A stretch of 36,141 nt of DNA from contig NZ_MUBJ01000030.1 in NCBI RefSeq assembly GCF_002127535.1, forward strand, positions 1-36,141, read 5' to 3'. The DNA is from Xenorhabdus vietnamensis (GTDB lineage: Bacteria > Pseudomonadota > Gammaproteobacteria > Enterobacterales > Enterobacteriaceae). The translations under genes and the position numbers were made by a program. Below the pieces are notes generated by a model. That model saw only the letters and a list, made by a program, of their open reading frames with translations. It made no database searches and was not told where the DNA came from. Shown in pieces: positions 8,950-18,465 of the stretch. Positions within the stretch are counted from its first letter, which is position 1. The number at the start of each line of letters is the position of its first letter.

Positions 8950-9684
8950 TTATTTTTTAGACCATCTTTCTACGGAGGTCAGTATACCACGCAGGATATT
9001 CAGTTCTTGGGTTTCTGGTCGTGCGCGGGCGTAAAGACGTCTTAATTTATTCATTATCTGACCCGGATGTGCTTTGCGGATGAAGCCAGATTCGTTCAAT
9101 ACCTGTTCAAGATGCTGATAAAAACGCTCCATATCTTCGATAGGAGGATACTCTGCCCCGTACTCTGGAGACGTTGCTTCTTCTGGCTGTTCTTTAGCTG
9201 CAAGGTGCGCCATGCGAATTTCATAGCTAACCAATTGAACAGCCATAGCCAAATTCAGTGAACCGTATTCCGGGTTGGTTGGAATATAAAGATGGTAATT
9301 GCACTTCTGCAACTCTTCGTTAGTCAAACCTACACGTTCACGGCCAAAGACAATGGCAACCGGAGAATGGCTGGCAGTTTTGACACAACGCTCACCACAT
9401 TCACGTGGCTCAACCATTGGCCAAGAAAGGGTTCGGGAGCGGGCACTGGTTCCAATGACCAACTCACATCCAGCCAATGCTTCATCCAATGTATTCACGA
9501 TCGTTGCATTGCCGATAACATCACTTGCACCGGCTGAAAGTGCGATAGCGTGAGAATCGGGTTGAACAAGAGGACTCACCAGATACAAATTGGTCAATCC
9601 CATTGTTTTCATGGCCCTAGCGGTTGATCCCATGTTACCCGTATGGGAAGTTTCTACCAGAATAATGCGAATATTCTCTAACAT
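8950..9684 (-). CDS. trmJ: tRNA (Cm32/Um32) 2'-O-methyltransferase TrmJ
   Basis: TrmJ is a SPOUT methyltransferase that 2'-O-methylates tRNA position 32 using S-adenosylmethionine. I start it at the ATG at 9684 ([20 protein letters not shown]), which aligns with the E. coli start and gives 244 residues. The frame is open to 9738 but that part is not conserved. Visible motifs are [35 protein letters not shown] and [14 protein letters not shown], the last two from the SPOUT knot. The C-terminal extension ends with [17 protein letters not shown]. As in E. coli it lies between iscR and the divergent suhB. The ribosome site is weak. Confidence 0.95.
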   Translation of the reverse strand: MLENIRIILVETSHTGNMGSTARAMKTMGLTNLYLVSPLVQPDSHAIALSAGASDVIGNATIVNTLDEALAGCELVIGTSARSRTLSWPMVEPRECGERCVKTASHSPVAIVFGRERVGLTNEELQKCNYHLYIPTNPEYGSLNLAMAVQLVSYEIRMAHLAAKEQPEEATSPEYGAEYPPIEDMERFYQHLEQVLNESGFIRKAHPGQIMNKLRRLYARARPETQELNILRGILTSVERWSKK

Positions 9685-9809
9685 GACGGCTTTTAAATTC
9701 AGTATAAGAGCCGAATATCTTAACACAGCATTAGTCATTTTGACGAACTACTGCTATACTGCGCGCCGATTTGTTTCCCGTTCTTTAAAATTCTGGTGGA
9801 AGATACCCC

Positions 9810-10613
9810 ATGCATCCGATGTTAAACATCGCTATACGCGCAGCGCGTAAAGCCGGCAACTACGTTGCCAAAAGCTACGAAACTCCTGATGCTATTGAAG
9901 CAAGCCAAAAAGGCAGTAACGATTTCGTCACTAATGTTGATCGTGAAGCAGAAACGATGATCATTGACATCATCCGTAAATCTTACCCTAAGCATACGAT
10001 TATCACTGAAGAAAGTGGTGAGCACTTAGGAGAAGAAAACGATTTCCAATGGGTTATCGATCCACTGGATGGCACTACCAACTTTATTAAACGTCTTCCC
10101 CATTTTTCTGTTTCTATTGCCTTACGCATTAAAGGCCGTACTGAAGTGTCTGTTGTTTACGATCCAATGCGCAATGAACTGTTCAGCGCAACTCGTGGTC
10201 AAGGCGCTCAATTGAATGGCTATCGTCTGCGTGGTACCAATGCCCGTGATTTGGATGGGACTATCCTTGCAACTGGTTTCCCGTTCAAAGCCAAGCAGCA
10301 TACTATTCCTTACATGAATGTACTGGGTAAATTATTTAATCGCTGTGCGGATTTCCGTCGCACTGGCTCTGCGGCACTGGATATGGCATATGTTGCTGCC
10401 GGACGCGTAGATGGCTTCTTCGAAATTGGCCTGAAACCATGGGATTTCATGGGCGGCGAACTGCTGGTACGTGAATCTGGTTGCATTGTCACTGATTTCG
10501 TTGGTGGCCATAATTACATTAATTCCGGTAATATTGTTGCGGGCAGCCCACGTATCGTTAAAGACATTTTGTCTGAAATGCGTGAAGAATTGACAGAAGC
10601 ATTGAAACGTTAA
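9810..10613 (+). CDS. suhB: Inositol-1-monophosphatase / NusA-associated protein SuhB
   Basis: SuhB hydrolyses inositol-1-phosphate in a Mg2+-dependent way. In E. coli it also belongs to the rRNA antitermination complex with Nus factors. The 267 residues match E. coli in length. The metal and phosphate motifs are intact: ITEESGEHLG (first Glu), WVIDPLDGTTNF (about 81-92) and KPWDFMGGELLVRESG. A possible -10 TATACT lies about 55 nt upstream in the trmJ-suhB divergent gap. A rho-independent terminator follows. Confidence 0.96.
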   Translation: MHPMLNIAIRAARKAGNYVAKSYETPDAIEASQKGSNDFVTNVDREAETMIIDIIRKSYPKHTIITEESGEHLGEENDFQWVIDPLDGTTNFIKRLPHFSVSIALRIKGRTEVSVVYDPMRNELFSATRGQGAQLNGYRLRGTNARDLDGTILATGFPFKAKQHTIPYMNVLGKLFNRCADFRRTGSAALDMAYVAAGRVDGFFEIGLKPWDFMGGELLVRESGCIVTDFVGGHNYINSGNIVAGSPRIVKDILSEMREELTEALKR

Positions 10614-10656
10614 TCCATTGATTATTAAATAAATATAATTTGAGCAATGTTGTTTT

Positions 10657-10683
10657 CAGGGCACCCACTTGGTGCCCTTTTTC
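10657..10683 (+). terminator. Rho-independent terminator of suhB
   Basis: GGGCACC (10659-10665) and GGTGCCC (10671-10677) form a 7-bp GC-rich stem with a CACTT loop, followed by T6. It lies about 45 nt after the suhB stop. It separates suhB from the convergent hcaT-like gene. Confidence 0.92.
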
Positions 10684-10699
10684 TTGCTTTCGTATTTAA

Positions 10700-11941
10700 T
10701 CAGTGTGAAATCACATAGGCTTCAGCTTTTGGTCTCAAGAATAATGCTGGCAATGCAACCAACGCCATAACCCAAAATATGCCACTTTCTATGTGCTCAT
10801 ACATAAAACCAGCAATCATACTCATGACGGCAATACCGCCTCCCATGGCTAAAGCAGAATAAGTTGCCTGCAATCGGATAATTTCATTTTCTTTTCTGGC
10901 ACCAATAAAGCGCATTGCTGCTAAATGGCAAACAGTAAAAGTACCGCAATGCAGGATTTGAATAATAATCAATACTGGTAATTCGGTCGATATTCCCATT
11001 AACCCCCAACGAATAACGCCACAAGTCCCTGATAACAGCAGTAAATTACGTGCACTCCAGCGGCGGAACAACTGTTTGCTGAAAGTAAAGATTACAACTT
11101 CCGCCAAAACTCCCAACGACCAGAGATAACCAATAGTTGACGAGGAATAACCTGCCTGTTCCCAATAAATGGAGCCAAAACTGTAATACCCCGCATGGGC
11201 AGCCTGCAATAAAGTCACGCACACTAAAAACTGCCACACTGATTTTTCGGATAAAAGTTCTTTAAAAGAAACTGCATTCGTATTTGCAGCCTTAATTTTA
11301 CCTACCGGCATGACAGATGGCTTTAACATCATTCCCAGTAGCATGACTGTGACGCTGAATACCAAAAAAGCCAGAATAATACGGTGTGTTCCAAATAATT
11401 CGCTGCCAATCCAGTCATTTAAGCTGTCAAACGATATATTCCAACCAAAACCCAAGCTACTGGCTGAAAAATTTATTCCTTCGGCAGACATTAATATGCC
11501 CGTTAACGAAGAGCTAATAATAAATGCAACTGATCCCCAAACCCTTACCTTGCCATAATCAAACGTAAATTGTTTTTGCCATGTTCCTGCCAAAGCATCT
11601 GATAAAGGGACTAGTGGTGAGAAAAATAAGTTGAAGCCGACCATAACAAAGAAAAGCCATGCCCAGTGGCTGCTAAATATAAAGCCAATAGTAAAAAGCA
11701 ACGCCAACAATGAGAGGAAACGCAATGCCTTAATTAATTTAGAAGGATCTTTTACCGTAGGAGAGATAACCAGGCTACCAATAAAACGCGCAACCATTCC
11801 AATACCCAACAACATTCCTATCATTGAAGCTTCAATACCTTCACCTTTTAACCAAACAGACCAAAAAGGCAAAAATACTCCAAAAGAGAAAAAATAGGTG
11901 AAATAACCTAACCCTAGCCAAAATGTCGATGGAACAACCAT
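10700..11941 (-). CDS. hcaT: MFS permease, HcaT / 3-phenylpropionate transporter family
   Basis: This is an inner-membrane major facilitator protein of about 413 residues with roughly 12 hydrophobic segments. It resembles E. coli HcaT, a putative 3-phenylpropionate:H+ symporter: LGYFTYFFSFGVFLPFWSVW, FNLFFSPLVPLSDALAGTWQ, DYGKVRVWGSVAF and ILHCGTFTVCHLAAMRFIGA. I use the ATG at 11941 (MVVPSTFWLG), which has GGGGG 7-12 nt upstream. The longer frame to 11968 would overlap the glyA terminator. An insert of about 25 residues (near SAEGINFSASSLGFGWNIS) is absent from the E. coli protein. No hca catabolic genes are nearby, so the true substrate is open. Confidence 0.85.
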   Translation of the reverse strand: MVVPSTFWLGLGYFTYFFSFGVFLPFWSVWLKGEGIEASMIGMLLGIGMVARFIGSLVISPTVKDPSKLIKALRFLSLLALLFTIGFIFSSHWAWLFFVMVGFNLFFSPLVPLSDALAGTWQKQFTFDYGKVRVWGSVAFIISSSLTGILMSAEGINFSASSLGFGWNISFDSLNDWIGSELFGTHRIILAFLVFSVTVMLLGMMLKPSVMPVGKIKAANTNAVSFKELLSEKSVWQFLVCVTLLQAAHAGYYSFGSIYWEQAGYSSSTIGYLWSLGVLAEVVIFTFSKQLFRRWSARNLLLLSGTCGVIRWGLMGISTELPVLIIIQILHCGTFTVCHLAAMRFIGARKENEIIRLQATYSALAMGGGIAVMSMIAGFMYEHIESGIFWVMALVALPALFLRPKAEAYVISH

Positions 11942-11966
11942 CCAAATGCCCCCATTTTTTTGATGC

Positions 11967-12004
11967 AAAAAAACCCGCTCAAAACTGACGTTATGAGTCG
12001 GGCT
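11967..12004 (-). terminator. Rho-independent terminator of glyA
   Basis: On the minus strand a stem of GCCCG-ACTCA with TGAG-CGGG closes a loop of about 11 nt and is followed by T7. It lies about 30 nt past the glyA stop. It reaches into the leader of the hcaT-like gene, whose ATG is 26 nt further on. Confidence 0.8.
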
Positions 12005-12031
12005 TATTACTAAACTACATTTTATTTTAAA

Positions 12032-13285
12032 TTATGCGTAAACCGGATATTTTGCGCAAATATTCAGAACTTTTTGTTTAACACTTTCAATGATCGCTTC
12101 GTCATTGATGTTATCCAGCACATCACACATCCACCCGGCCAATTCACAAGTTTCAGTTTCTTTAAAGCCACGACGGGTAATTGCAGGTGTTCCGATACGG
12201 ATACCAGAAGTGACAAATGGGCTACGCGGATCGTTAGGCACGCTGTTTTTGTTAACAGTGATATTGGCACGCCCCAATGCCGCATCAGCATCTTTACCTG
12301 TAATATCTTTATCTACCAAATCCAGCAAGAACAAATGGTTTTCAGTTTCCCCAGAGACAACTTTGTAACCACGTTGCAGGAATACTTCTACCATCGCTTT
12401 CGCGTTCTTGGCGACTTGATGCTGATAAACCTTAAATTCAGGCTCCATTGCTTCTTTCAATGCAACTGCCTTACCGGCAATAACGTGCATCAATGGACCA
12501 CCCTGAGAACCGGGGAAAACAGAGGAATTCAGTTTCTTGTAAAACTCTTCATCGCCCCCTTTAGCCAGAATCAGGCCACCGCGTGGGCCAGCCAGAGTTT
12601 TGTGCGTTGTGGTTGTCACAACATGCGCATGAGGAACTGGATTTGGATAAACACCAGCAGCAACCAGACCAGCCACGTGAGCCATGTCAACGAACAGGTA
12701 AGCACCAATTTCATCAGCAATTTCACGCATCTTCGCCCAATCAACAACACCAGAATAAGCAGAAAAGCCACCGATGATCATTTTTGGCTGATGTTTTTGT
12801 GCCTGTGTGCGAATATCTTCGTAATCAATTTTGCCGGCGTCATCAATACCATAAGGAACGATGTTATAGAGTTTACCAGAGAAATTTACTGGAGAGCCGT
12901 GAGTCAAATGGCCGCCGTGCGCCAGATTCATCCCTAAAACAGTATCGCCGGGTTTCAGCAGTGTCATGTACACCGCAGCATTTGCCTGAGAACCAGAATG
13001 TGGCTGGACGTTAGCATAATCTGCACCAAACAGCTCTTTTGCACGGTCAATCGCAAGTTGTTCAACCACATCGACATATTCACAGCCACCGTAGTAACGT
13101 TTACTCGGATAACCTTCCGCATACTTGTTAGTGAGCTGAGATCCTTGGGCCTGCATAACTCTTGGGCTAGTGTAGTTTTCAGAAGCAATCAATTCAATAT
13201 GTTCTTCTTGACGACAAACCTCCTGTTCCATAGCTTGCCACAGTTCGGGATCGTAATTCGCAATATTCATTTCACGCTTTAACAT
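12032..13285 (-). CDS. glyA: Serine hydroxymethyltransferase GlyA
   Basis: GlyA interconverts serine and glycine with tetrahydrofolate and feeds one-carbon units to purine, thymidylate and methionine synthesis. The 417 residues equal E. coli. The PLP lysine lies in [16 protein letters not shown] (K229). The substrate loops [15 protein letters not shown] and [14 protein letters not shown] are intact. It has a strong AGGAG ribosome site 8 nt upstream. A PurR box lies about 110 nt upstream, which links it to purine supply. It is divergent from hmp, as in E. coli. Confidence 0.98.
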   Translation of the reverse strand: MLKREMNIANYDPELWQAMEQEVCRQEEHIELIASENYTSPRVMQAQGSQLTNKYAEGYPSKRYYGGCEYVDVVEQLAIDRAKELFGADYANVQPHSGSQANAAVYMTLLKPGDTVLGMNLAHGGHLTHGSPVNFSGKLYNIVPYGIDDAGKIDYEDIRTQAQKHQPKMIIGGFSAYSGVVDWAKMREIADEIGAYLFVDMAHVAGLVAAGVYPNPVPHAHVVTTTTHKTLAGPRGGLILAKGGDEEFYKKLNSSVFPGSQGGPLMHVIAGKAVALKEAMEPEFKVYQHQVAKNAKAMVEVFLQRGYKVVSGETENHLFLLDLVDKDITGKDADAALGRANITVNKNSVPNDPRSPFVTSGIRIGTPAITRRGFKETETCELAGWMCDVLDNINDEAIIESVKQKVLNICAKYPVYA

Positions 13286-13392
13286 TTGGTTCTCCTGACT
13301 CAGCTACATCTCTAAAAAATACCCCTGAGGGCCAGAATGTTACACAGTGTAAACTCTTTTTCTCGAATGAGATAGTCTTGACAAAACAAATT

Positions 13393-13408
13393 ACGCAAAC
13401 GTTTGCAT
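13393..13408. promoter_or_regulatory. PurR box upstream of glyA
   Basis: ACGCAAACGTTTGCAT matches the enterobacterial PurR operator ACGCAAACGTTTGCGT in 15 of 16 positions. glyA belongs to the PurR regulon in E. coli, so purine repression of glyA is a sound inference. Confidence 0.85.
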
Positions 13409-13524
13409 TGTGCATTAATAGTGTATTGGAAGCTGAACAATCAGGTTTTGAGCCAATGATTTCAGGTTTATCAATGATATTTGTGATCTCTGTCCAGATT
13501 TATGGTGGCATAAATTCCAATTTT

Positions 13525-13538
13525 TTGATTTAAATCAA
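13525..13538. promoter_or_regulatory. FNR box upstream of hmp
   Basis: TTGATTTAAATCAA is a perfect match to the FNR consensus TTGAT-N4-ATCAA. It lies 106 nt upstream of the hmp ATG. E. coli hmp is repressed by FNR under anaerobiosis, so the same control is likely here. It could also serve the divergent glyA side. Confidence 0.8.
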
Positions 13539-13580
13539 CATAATTCTCTTTTCTCAAATTGACATATTCCCAAACCCTAT

Positions 13581-13603
13581 AAGTTGCATTTAAAATGCAA
13601 TTT
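13581..13603. promoter_or_regulatory. NsrR operator of hmp
   Basis: The half-sites AAGTTGCATTT (13581-13591) and AAATGCAATTT (13593-13603), one base apart, form an 11-1-11 inverted repeat with one mismatch. That is the architecture of the NsrR nitric-oxide-sensing operator. It lies about 40 nt before the hmp ATG, where it would block transcription until NO damages the NsrR cluster. Confidence 0.82.
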
Positions 13604-13643
13604 ATAGATTTCGGCATCATTTGAGAAAAGTTCAGGAGATCCC

Positions 13644-14834
13644 ATGCTAGACAGTCAGGTTATCGCAACCATAAAATCCACCATTCCCTTAATTGTTTCT
13701 ACAGGCCCTAAGCTAACTGCACATTTTTACGAACGTATGTTCAAGCATAATCCTGAGTTAAAGGATATCTTTAATATGAGCCACCAGATCAATGGTGATC
13801 AACGTGAAGCTCTTTTCAATGCCCTTTGTGCTTATGCTTCCAATATCGATAATCTGTCAGCGTTATTACCTGCCGTAGAAAAAATCGCCCATAAACACAC
13901 CAGCCTCAGCATTCAGCCAGAGCATTATCAAATTGTAGGCACGCATCTTTTGGCAACACTTGATGAAATGTTTCATCCCGGTGAGGAAATTCTCGACGCT
14001 TGGGGACAAGCCTACAACGTATTGGCTAATGTATTTATCAATCGAGAAGAGGAAATTTATCAAGACGGGGAATCGTTGGAAGGCGGTTGGCGTGATTTAC
14101 GTCAGTTTCGTGTTAGCCGGAAACAACCACAAAGCGAAGTCATCACTAGCTTTGAATTTGTGCCTGTTGATGGTGGCAAAGTCATGGATTACAAACCGGG
14201 ACAATATTTGGGGGTCTATATAGAGGATCCAGCATTTGAAAACCGTGAAATCCGCCAATATTCACTGACCGCCGCACCAAACGGGACCAGTTATCAGATT
14301 GCCATTAAGCGTGAATCTCAGGGCAAGGTTTCAAACCACATGCATGATAATGTACAGGAAGGGGATATCGTGATGTTGGCAACGCCACGTGGTGATTTCT
14401 TCCTTGATGTACAAACTGATACGCCAGTAACACTGATTTCTGCCGGGGTTGGTTTGACTCCGATGATGAGTATGTTGCAATACTTGCATAACCAGCATCA
14501 TACCGGCTCAGTAAATTGGTTCCACGCAGCAGAACATGGCGCTTATCACGCTTTCGCCAATAAAGTGCATGAAATGTCTAAATCTATGCCTAACTTGTAT
14601 TCGCAAGTTTGGTATCGTGAACCACAAGATACCGATCAGAAAGACATTCATTATCAACACACTGGGCTTATGGATCTATCGCTAGTGAAAGACGCGATAA
14701 TGATGGAAGGAATGCAATTCTATTTCTGCGGCCCCGTGGCTTTCATGCAACATATCGCGAAGCAATTGCTGGCAATGGGCGTTGATAAACAACATATCCA
14801 TTATGAATGTTTTGGTCCACATAAAGTGATTTAA
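13644..14834 (+). CDS. hmp: Flavohaemoglobin Hmp, nitric oxide dioxygenase
   Basis: Hmp converts NO and O2 to nitrate with NAD(P)H and is the main aerobic NO-detoxifying enzyme. The 396-residue product (as in E. coli) has a globin domain at about 1-140 with haem ligand H85 and distal pocket Y29 and Q53. The FAD domain (about 150-260) includes [12 protein letters not shown] and [12 protein letters not shown]. The NAD domain includes [15 protein letters not shown] and [11 protein letters not shown]. The start has AGGAG 6 nt upstream. FNR and NsrR sites precede it. Confidence 0.98.
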   Translation: MLDSQVIATIKSTIPLIVSTGPKLTAHFYERMFKHNPELKDIFNMSHQINGDQREALFNALCAYASNIDNLSALLPAVEKIAHKHTSLSIQPEHYQIVGTHLLATLDEMFHPGEEILDAWGQAYNVLANVFINREEEIYQDGESLEGGWRDLRQFRVSRKQPQSEVITSFEFVPVDGGKVMDYKPGQYLGVYIEDPAFENREIRQYSLTAAPNGTSYQIAIKRESQGKVSNHMHDNVQEGDIVMLATPRGDFFLDVQTDTPVTLISAGVGLTPMMSMLQYLHNQHHTGSVNWFHAAEHGAYHAFANKVHEMSKSMPNLYSQVWYREPQDTDQKDIHYQHTGLMDLSLVKDAIMMEGMQFYFCGPVAFMQHIAKQLLAMGVDKQHIHYECFGPHKVI

Positions 14835-14860
14835 CACAGCTTGTTGAATACGCAAAAATA

Positions 14861-14944
14861 AGTGATAACAGTTTCAATATCGGTTATTCCACACTCCATC
14901 TCCCATTAGGATGTAGGTTAACTGACAATGTTTCCGTTATCACT
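14861..14944. repeat. Inverted repeat between hmp and glnB
   Basis: AGTGATAAC (14861-14869) and GTTATCACT (14936-14944) are exact 9-bp inverted copies about 66 nt apart in the convergent hmp/glnB gap of 156 nt. GTTATCAC is followed by TGTTTTC, so the outer helix could act weakly as a terminator for hmp. No other feature is evident in the gap. Confidence 0.5.
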
Positions 14945-14990
14945 GTTTTCAGGTGATTAAATTTCAGATGATTTAGCTTAACTGATTGAA

Positions 14991-15344
<354 letters not shown>

Positions 15345-16967
15345 TTACCAGTTCTTACGCCCGAAACCAGAAGTAATCGGGTAGCGCCTGTCTTTACCAA
15401 AATCACGCTGCGTAATGCGCGGGCCAATAGGTGCCTGACGACGTTTATATTCATTGATGTCAACCAGTCGGATCACCTTGCGAACGGTGGTTTCATCAAA
15501 ACCTTCCGATACCAAATCGGCCACTGATTTATCTTTTTCAACATACCCTTCGAGAATAGCATCCAGCATGTCATACGGAGGAAGACTGTCCTGATCCAGT
15601 TGATCCGGCGCCAACTCTGCTGATGGTGGGCGATCAATCACACGCTGAGGAATAGCCGGCGATACCGTATTACGATATTTAGCCAATGCAAATACCATAG
15701 TTTTAGGGACATCTTTCAAAGCATTAAAGCCACCAGCCATGTCACCATACAGGGTTGAGTACCCTACTGCCGATTCACTTTTGTTGCTGGTCGTCAATAC
15801 CAAACGACGACGCTTGTTAGACATCGCCATCAAAATAACTGCACGGCAACGTGCCTGTAGATTCTCTTCTGTTGTATCTTTTTCTGTTCCCGCGAACATC
15901 GGTTCAAGCTGTGTCATAAATGCATCAAACATGGGTTCAATAGAGACAACATCAAATTCAATCCCCAATAGTTCTGCTTGTTCTCTGGCATCATGAATAC
16001 TCATTTCTGAGGTATAGCGGAATGGCATCATGACCGCCTGCACATAATCTTTCCCTAAAGCATCCACGGCAATCGCCAATGTTAGCCCTGAGTCAATTCC
16101 ACCAGACAAACCAAGCAAAGCACCTTTAAAACCGTTCTTCTGCACGTAGTCACGCACTGAAAGCACCAAGGCCTTATAGATTTGCGCCAGTGGTGGTAAT
16201 TGAGGGATAGGAGCTACCATTGGTTCAATATTCATATCATTGAAACGGCATAGCTCAACTTGCTCCTCAAATGCTGCCATACGATGGGTAATTTCACCAT
16301 TTATATCAAAGACTTTAGAACAACCATCAAAAATGAGCTGATCTTGTCCACCGACCTGATTGAGATAAATGATTGGCAGTTGAGTACGCTGACAGTGAGA
16401 TTTAATTAATGTGCTGCGAATATTCGGCTTTTCACGATTATAAGGAGAAGCGTTAATAGACAAGATGATTTCTGCGCCAGCCTGTTTCAGAGCATCAATC
16501 GGGGCGTCAAACCACAAATCTTCACAAATCAATAAACCGAGGTCATACCCCTTGAATGGTATAACGCAGCTTTGATTCCCCGCTTTAAAATAACGTTCTT
16601 CATCAAAGACGCCATAGTTTGGCAGTAACTGTTTGAAATAACGCGTCACAACTTCCCCCTTCCAAAACAAGGAAAGTGCGTTATAGAGTTTGCCATCCTG
16701 TTGCCACGGGTGCCCTACCAAAATACCAACCTGAGAACTTGCTTCTTGCAAACGTACCAATTGTTCACGGCAACGCTGATGTAAATCAGGGCGGAACAAC
16801 AAATCCTCTGGAAAATAACCAGACAGTGCCAGTTCAGAAAACATAACCAGATCAGCGCTTTGTGCCTGCTGTTCCTGGACTGTCTGCAACATACGTTCAC
16901 TGTTGCCTTCAATGTCTCCTACCAGCCAATTTAACTGGGCAAGAGCGATATTAAGAGTACGACTCAT
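15345..16967 (-). CDS. nadE: Glutamine-dependent NAD+ synthetase, two-domain type
   Basis: This enzyme amidates nicotinic acid adenine dinucleotide to NAD+ using ammonia released from glutamine. The 540 residues comprise an N-terminal nitrilase-fold glutaminase (about 1-260) and a C-terminal synthetase. The glutaminase triad is E45 (MFSELALSGYFPED), K112 (RYFKQLLPNYGVFDEERYF) and C148 (LLICEDLWFD). The synthetase has the ATP-pyrophosphatase P-loop LLGLSGGIDSGLT and the TTSNKSESAVGYSTLYGD motif. I start it at the ATG at 16967 (MSRTLNIALAQLNWLVGD), with AGGAG upstream; the frame opens at 16997. E. coli has only the ammonia-dependent short NadE elsewhere, so this locus differs from E. coli. The pairing with glnB suggests nitrogen-linked control. 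Confidence 0.95.
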   Translation of the reverse strand: MSRTLNIALAQLNWLVGDIEGNSERMLQTVQEQQAQSADLVMFSELALSGYFPEDLLFRPDLHQRCREQLVRLQEASSQVGILVGHPWQQDGKLYNALSLFWKGEVVTRYFKQLLPNYGVFDEERYFKAGNQSCVIPFKGYDLGLLICEDLWFDAPIDALKQAGAEIILSINASPYNREKPNIRSTLIKSHCQRTQLPIIYLNQVGGQDQLIFDGCSKVFDINGEITHRMAAFEEQVELCRFNDMNIEPMVAPIPQLPPLAQIYKALVLSVRDYVQKNGFKGALLGLSGGIDSGLTLAIAVDALGKDYVQAVMMPFRYTSEMSIHDAREQAELLGIEFDVVSIEPMFDAFMTQLEPMFAGTEKDTTEENLQARCRAVILMAMSNKRRRLVLTTSNKSESAVGYSTLYGDMAGGFNALKDVPKTMVFALAKYRNTVSPAIPQRVIDRPPSAELAPDQLDQDSLPPYDMLDAILEGYVEKDKSVADLVSEGFDETTVRKVIRLVDINEYKRRQAPIGPRITQRDFGKDRRYPITSGFGRKNW

Positions 16968-17039
16968 AGAATGCGGCTCTCCTAGGCCATAAATCATCTA
17001 TCTGCTTTACTGAGCTTCAACAGCAAAACAATTCATCTC

Positions 17040-17087
17040 TATACCCTGTATTTTTCAATTTGCAACTTGAAACTTATAGGGCTATAT
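17040..17087. repeat. Minimal ERIC-like remnant
   Basis: About 48 bp begin TATACCC and end GGGCTATA, with TTTCAATTTGC and AACTTGAAAC in the middle. These are the two outer arms of an ERIC/IRU element with nearly all of the core missing. It lies between nadE and glrR. Assignment rests on the terminal motifs only. Confidence 0.45.
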
Positions 17088-17125
17088 AATTTTTCAGTGT
17101 AAGAATTTCTGGGGTTACAGAAAAG

Positions 17126-18463
17126 CTATTCCTTAAAATCGTTCGCCTCCAACTCGTGGCGTGCCAACAACTTATAAAATTCTGTTCGGTTACGTCCTGC
17201 CATGCGAGCAGCATGGGTTACATTACCTTTGGTTATTTGCAACAACTTGCGCAGGTAATTCAGTTCAAATTGACCACGGGCTTCCACAAATGTCGGCAAG
17301 GCCGTATTTTCTCCTTCCAATGCCTGAGTAACCAAGGCATCACTGATGACCGGGGTCATCGTCAATGCTACACACTGCTCGATAACATTGACCAATTGGC
17401 GAACATTGCCCGGCCAGCTTGCTGCCATCAGACATTTCATAGCGTTGGTGGAAAAGCTGCGAACAAAAGGTTTATGACGCTTGGCTGATTCACGTACCAG
17501 ATGATTGGCCAATAGAGGAATATCTTCTGAGCGCTCATTCAAGGAAGGAATTTTCAAGTTGACAACGTTCAATCGATAATAGAGATCTTCTCGAAACTCA
17601 TTACGCTGCATTGCCTTAGGTAGGTCGCGATGAGTGGCAGAAATAATTCTGACATCAATGTCTATATCCCGGTTACTCCCCAAAGGGCGAACCTTGCGCT
17701 CCTGCAACACTCGCAACAGCTTCACTTGCAGCGCCATCGGCATATCACCGATTTCATCAAGGAACAATGTTCCTCCTTGCGCCGCTAAAAATAGCCCTTC
17801 TCGGCTGCTGACTGCCCCTGTAAATGCCCCTTTGGCATGACCAAATAATTCAGATTCAAGTAATTGCTCAGGTAAGGCGCCACAGTTAATTGCAATAAAA
17901 GGTTTCTTCACCCGGGGGCTGGCACGATGAATAGCTTGGGCCAGCACTTCTTTACCGGTTCCGCTTTGCCCATTAATCAGAATACTAACATCAGATTGAG
18001 CCACCATCTTTGCCTGTTCCAACAGACGCAACATCAGAGGGCTTCGAGTGACGATCTTCTCACTCCATTGTCCATCTATGGCAGGTGTTGACAGTTCTAG
18101 CGCATCATCAATAGCTTTATAAAGGGCATCACGATCAACGGGTTTAGTCAGAAAACTAAATACGCCTTGCTGTGTCGCTGCTACAGCATCAGGAATAGAA
18201 CCGTGTGCAGTCAGAATAATGACAGGCATACCCGGATGCAGTTTCTGAATCTCCGCAAACAGCGCCATACCATCCATTTCATCCATGCGTAAGTCACTGA
18301 TCACTAAATCTACTTTCTCTTTCGTCAGTATGCGTAGTGCTTCATTACCACTCTCTGCGGTCGTGACACGAAATCCTTCACTGGTTAAACGCATTCCCAA
18401 GAGTTTTAGTAAGCCAGGATCATCATCAACTAAAAGAAGATGGGCGGGATTGCGCGCTGTCAT
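17126..18463 (-). CDS. glrR: Sigma54-dependent response regulator GlrR
   Basis: GlrR is the response regulator of the GlrK/GlrR system and activates the sigma54 promoter of the small RNA glmY. The 445 residues contain a receiver domain (about 8-120) with phospho-acceptor D57 (LVISDLRMDEMDG). The AAA+ sigma54-interaction domain (about 140-365) carries Walker A GQSGTGKE, the sigma54 contact loop GAFTGA and Walker B LFLDEIGDMP. A C-terminal Fis-type helix-turn-helix ends with NVTHAARMAGRNRTEFYKLL. It starts 2 nt after qseG. Its three targets sites (TGTC-N10-GACA) are visible upstream of glmY in this window. Confidence 0.97.
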   Translation of the reverse strand: MTARNPAHLLLVDDDPGLLKLLGMRLTSEGFRVTTAESGNEALRILTKEKVDLVISDLRMDEMDGMALFAEIQKLHPGMPVIILTAHGSIPDAVAATQQGVFSFLTKPVDRDALYKAIDDALELSTPAIDGQWSEKIVTRSPLMLRLLEQAKMVAQSDVSILINGQSGTGKEVLAQAIHRASPRVKKPFIAINCGALPEQLLESELFGHAKGAFTGAVSSREGLFLAAQGGTLFLDEIGDMPMALQVKLLRVLQERKVRPLGSNRDIDIDVRIISATHRDLPKAMQRNEFREDLYYRLNVVNLKIPSLNERSEDIPLLANHLVRESAKRHKPFVRSFSTNAMKCLMAASWPGNVRQLVNVIEQCVALTMTPVISDALVTQALEGENTALPTFVEARGQFELNYLRKLLQITKGNVTHAARMAGRNRTEFYKLLARHELEANDFKE

Positions 18464-18465
18464 TA

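Noticed and set aside
12074-12937. 287-codon open frame on the plus strand
   Set aside because: It lies wholly antisense to glyA, has no family resemblance and a composition typical of a shadow frame.
13559-13586. TTGACA with TATAAG as an hmp promoter
   Set aside because: The spacer is only 13 bp, too short for sigma70; the true hexamers remain unassigned.
14861-14944. ERIC element
   Set aside because: The 9-bp inverted repeat lacks the conserved ERIC core and terminal TATACCC motifs.
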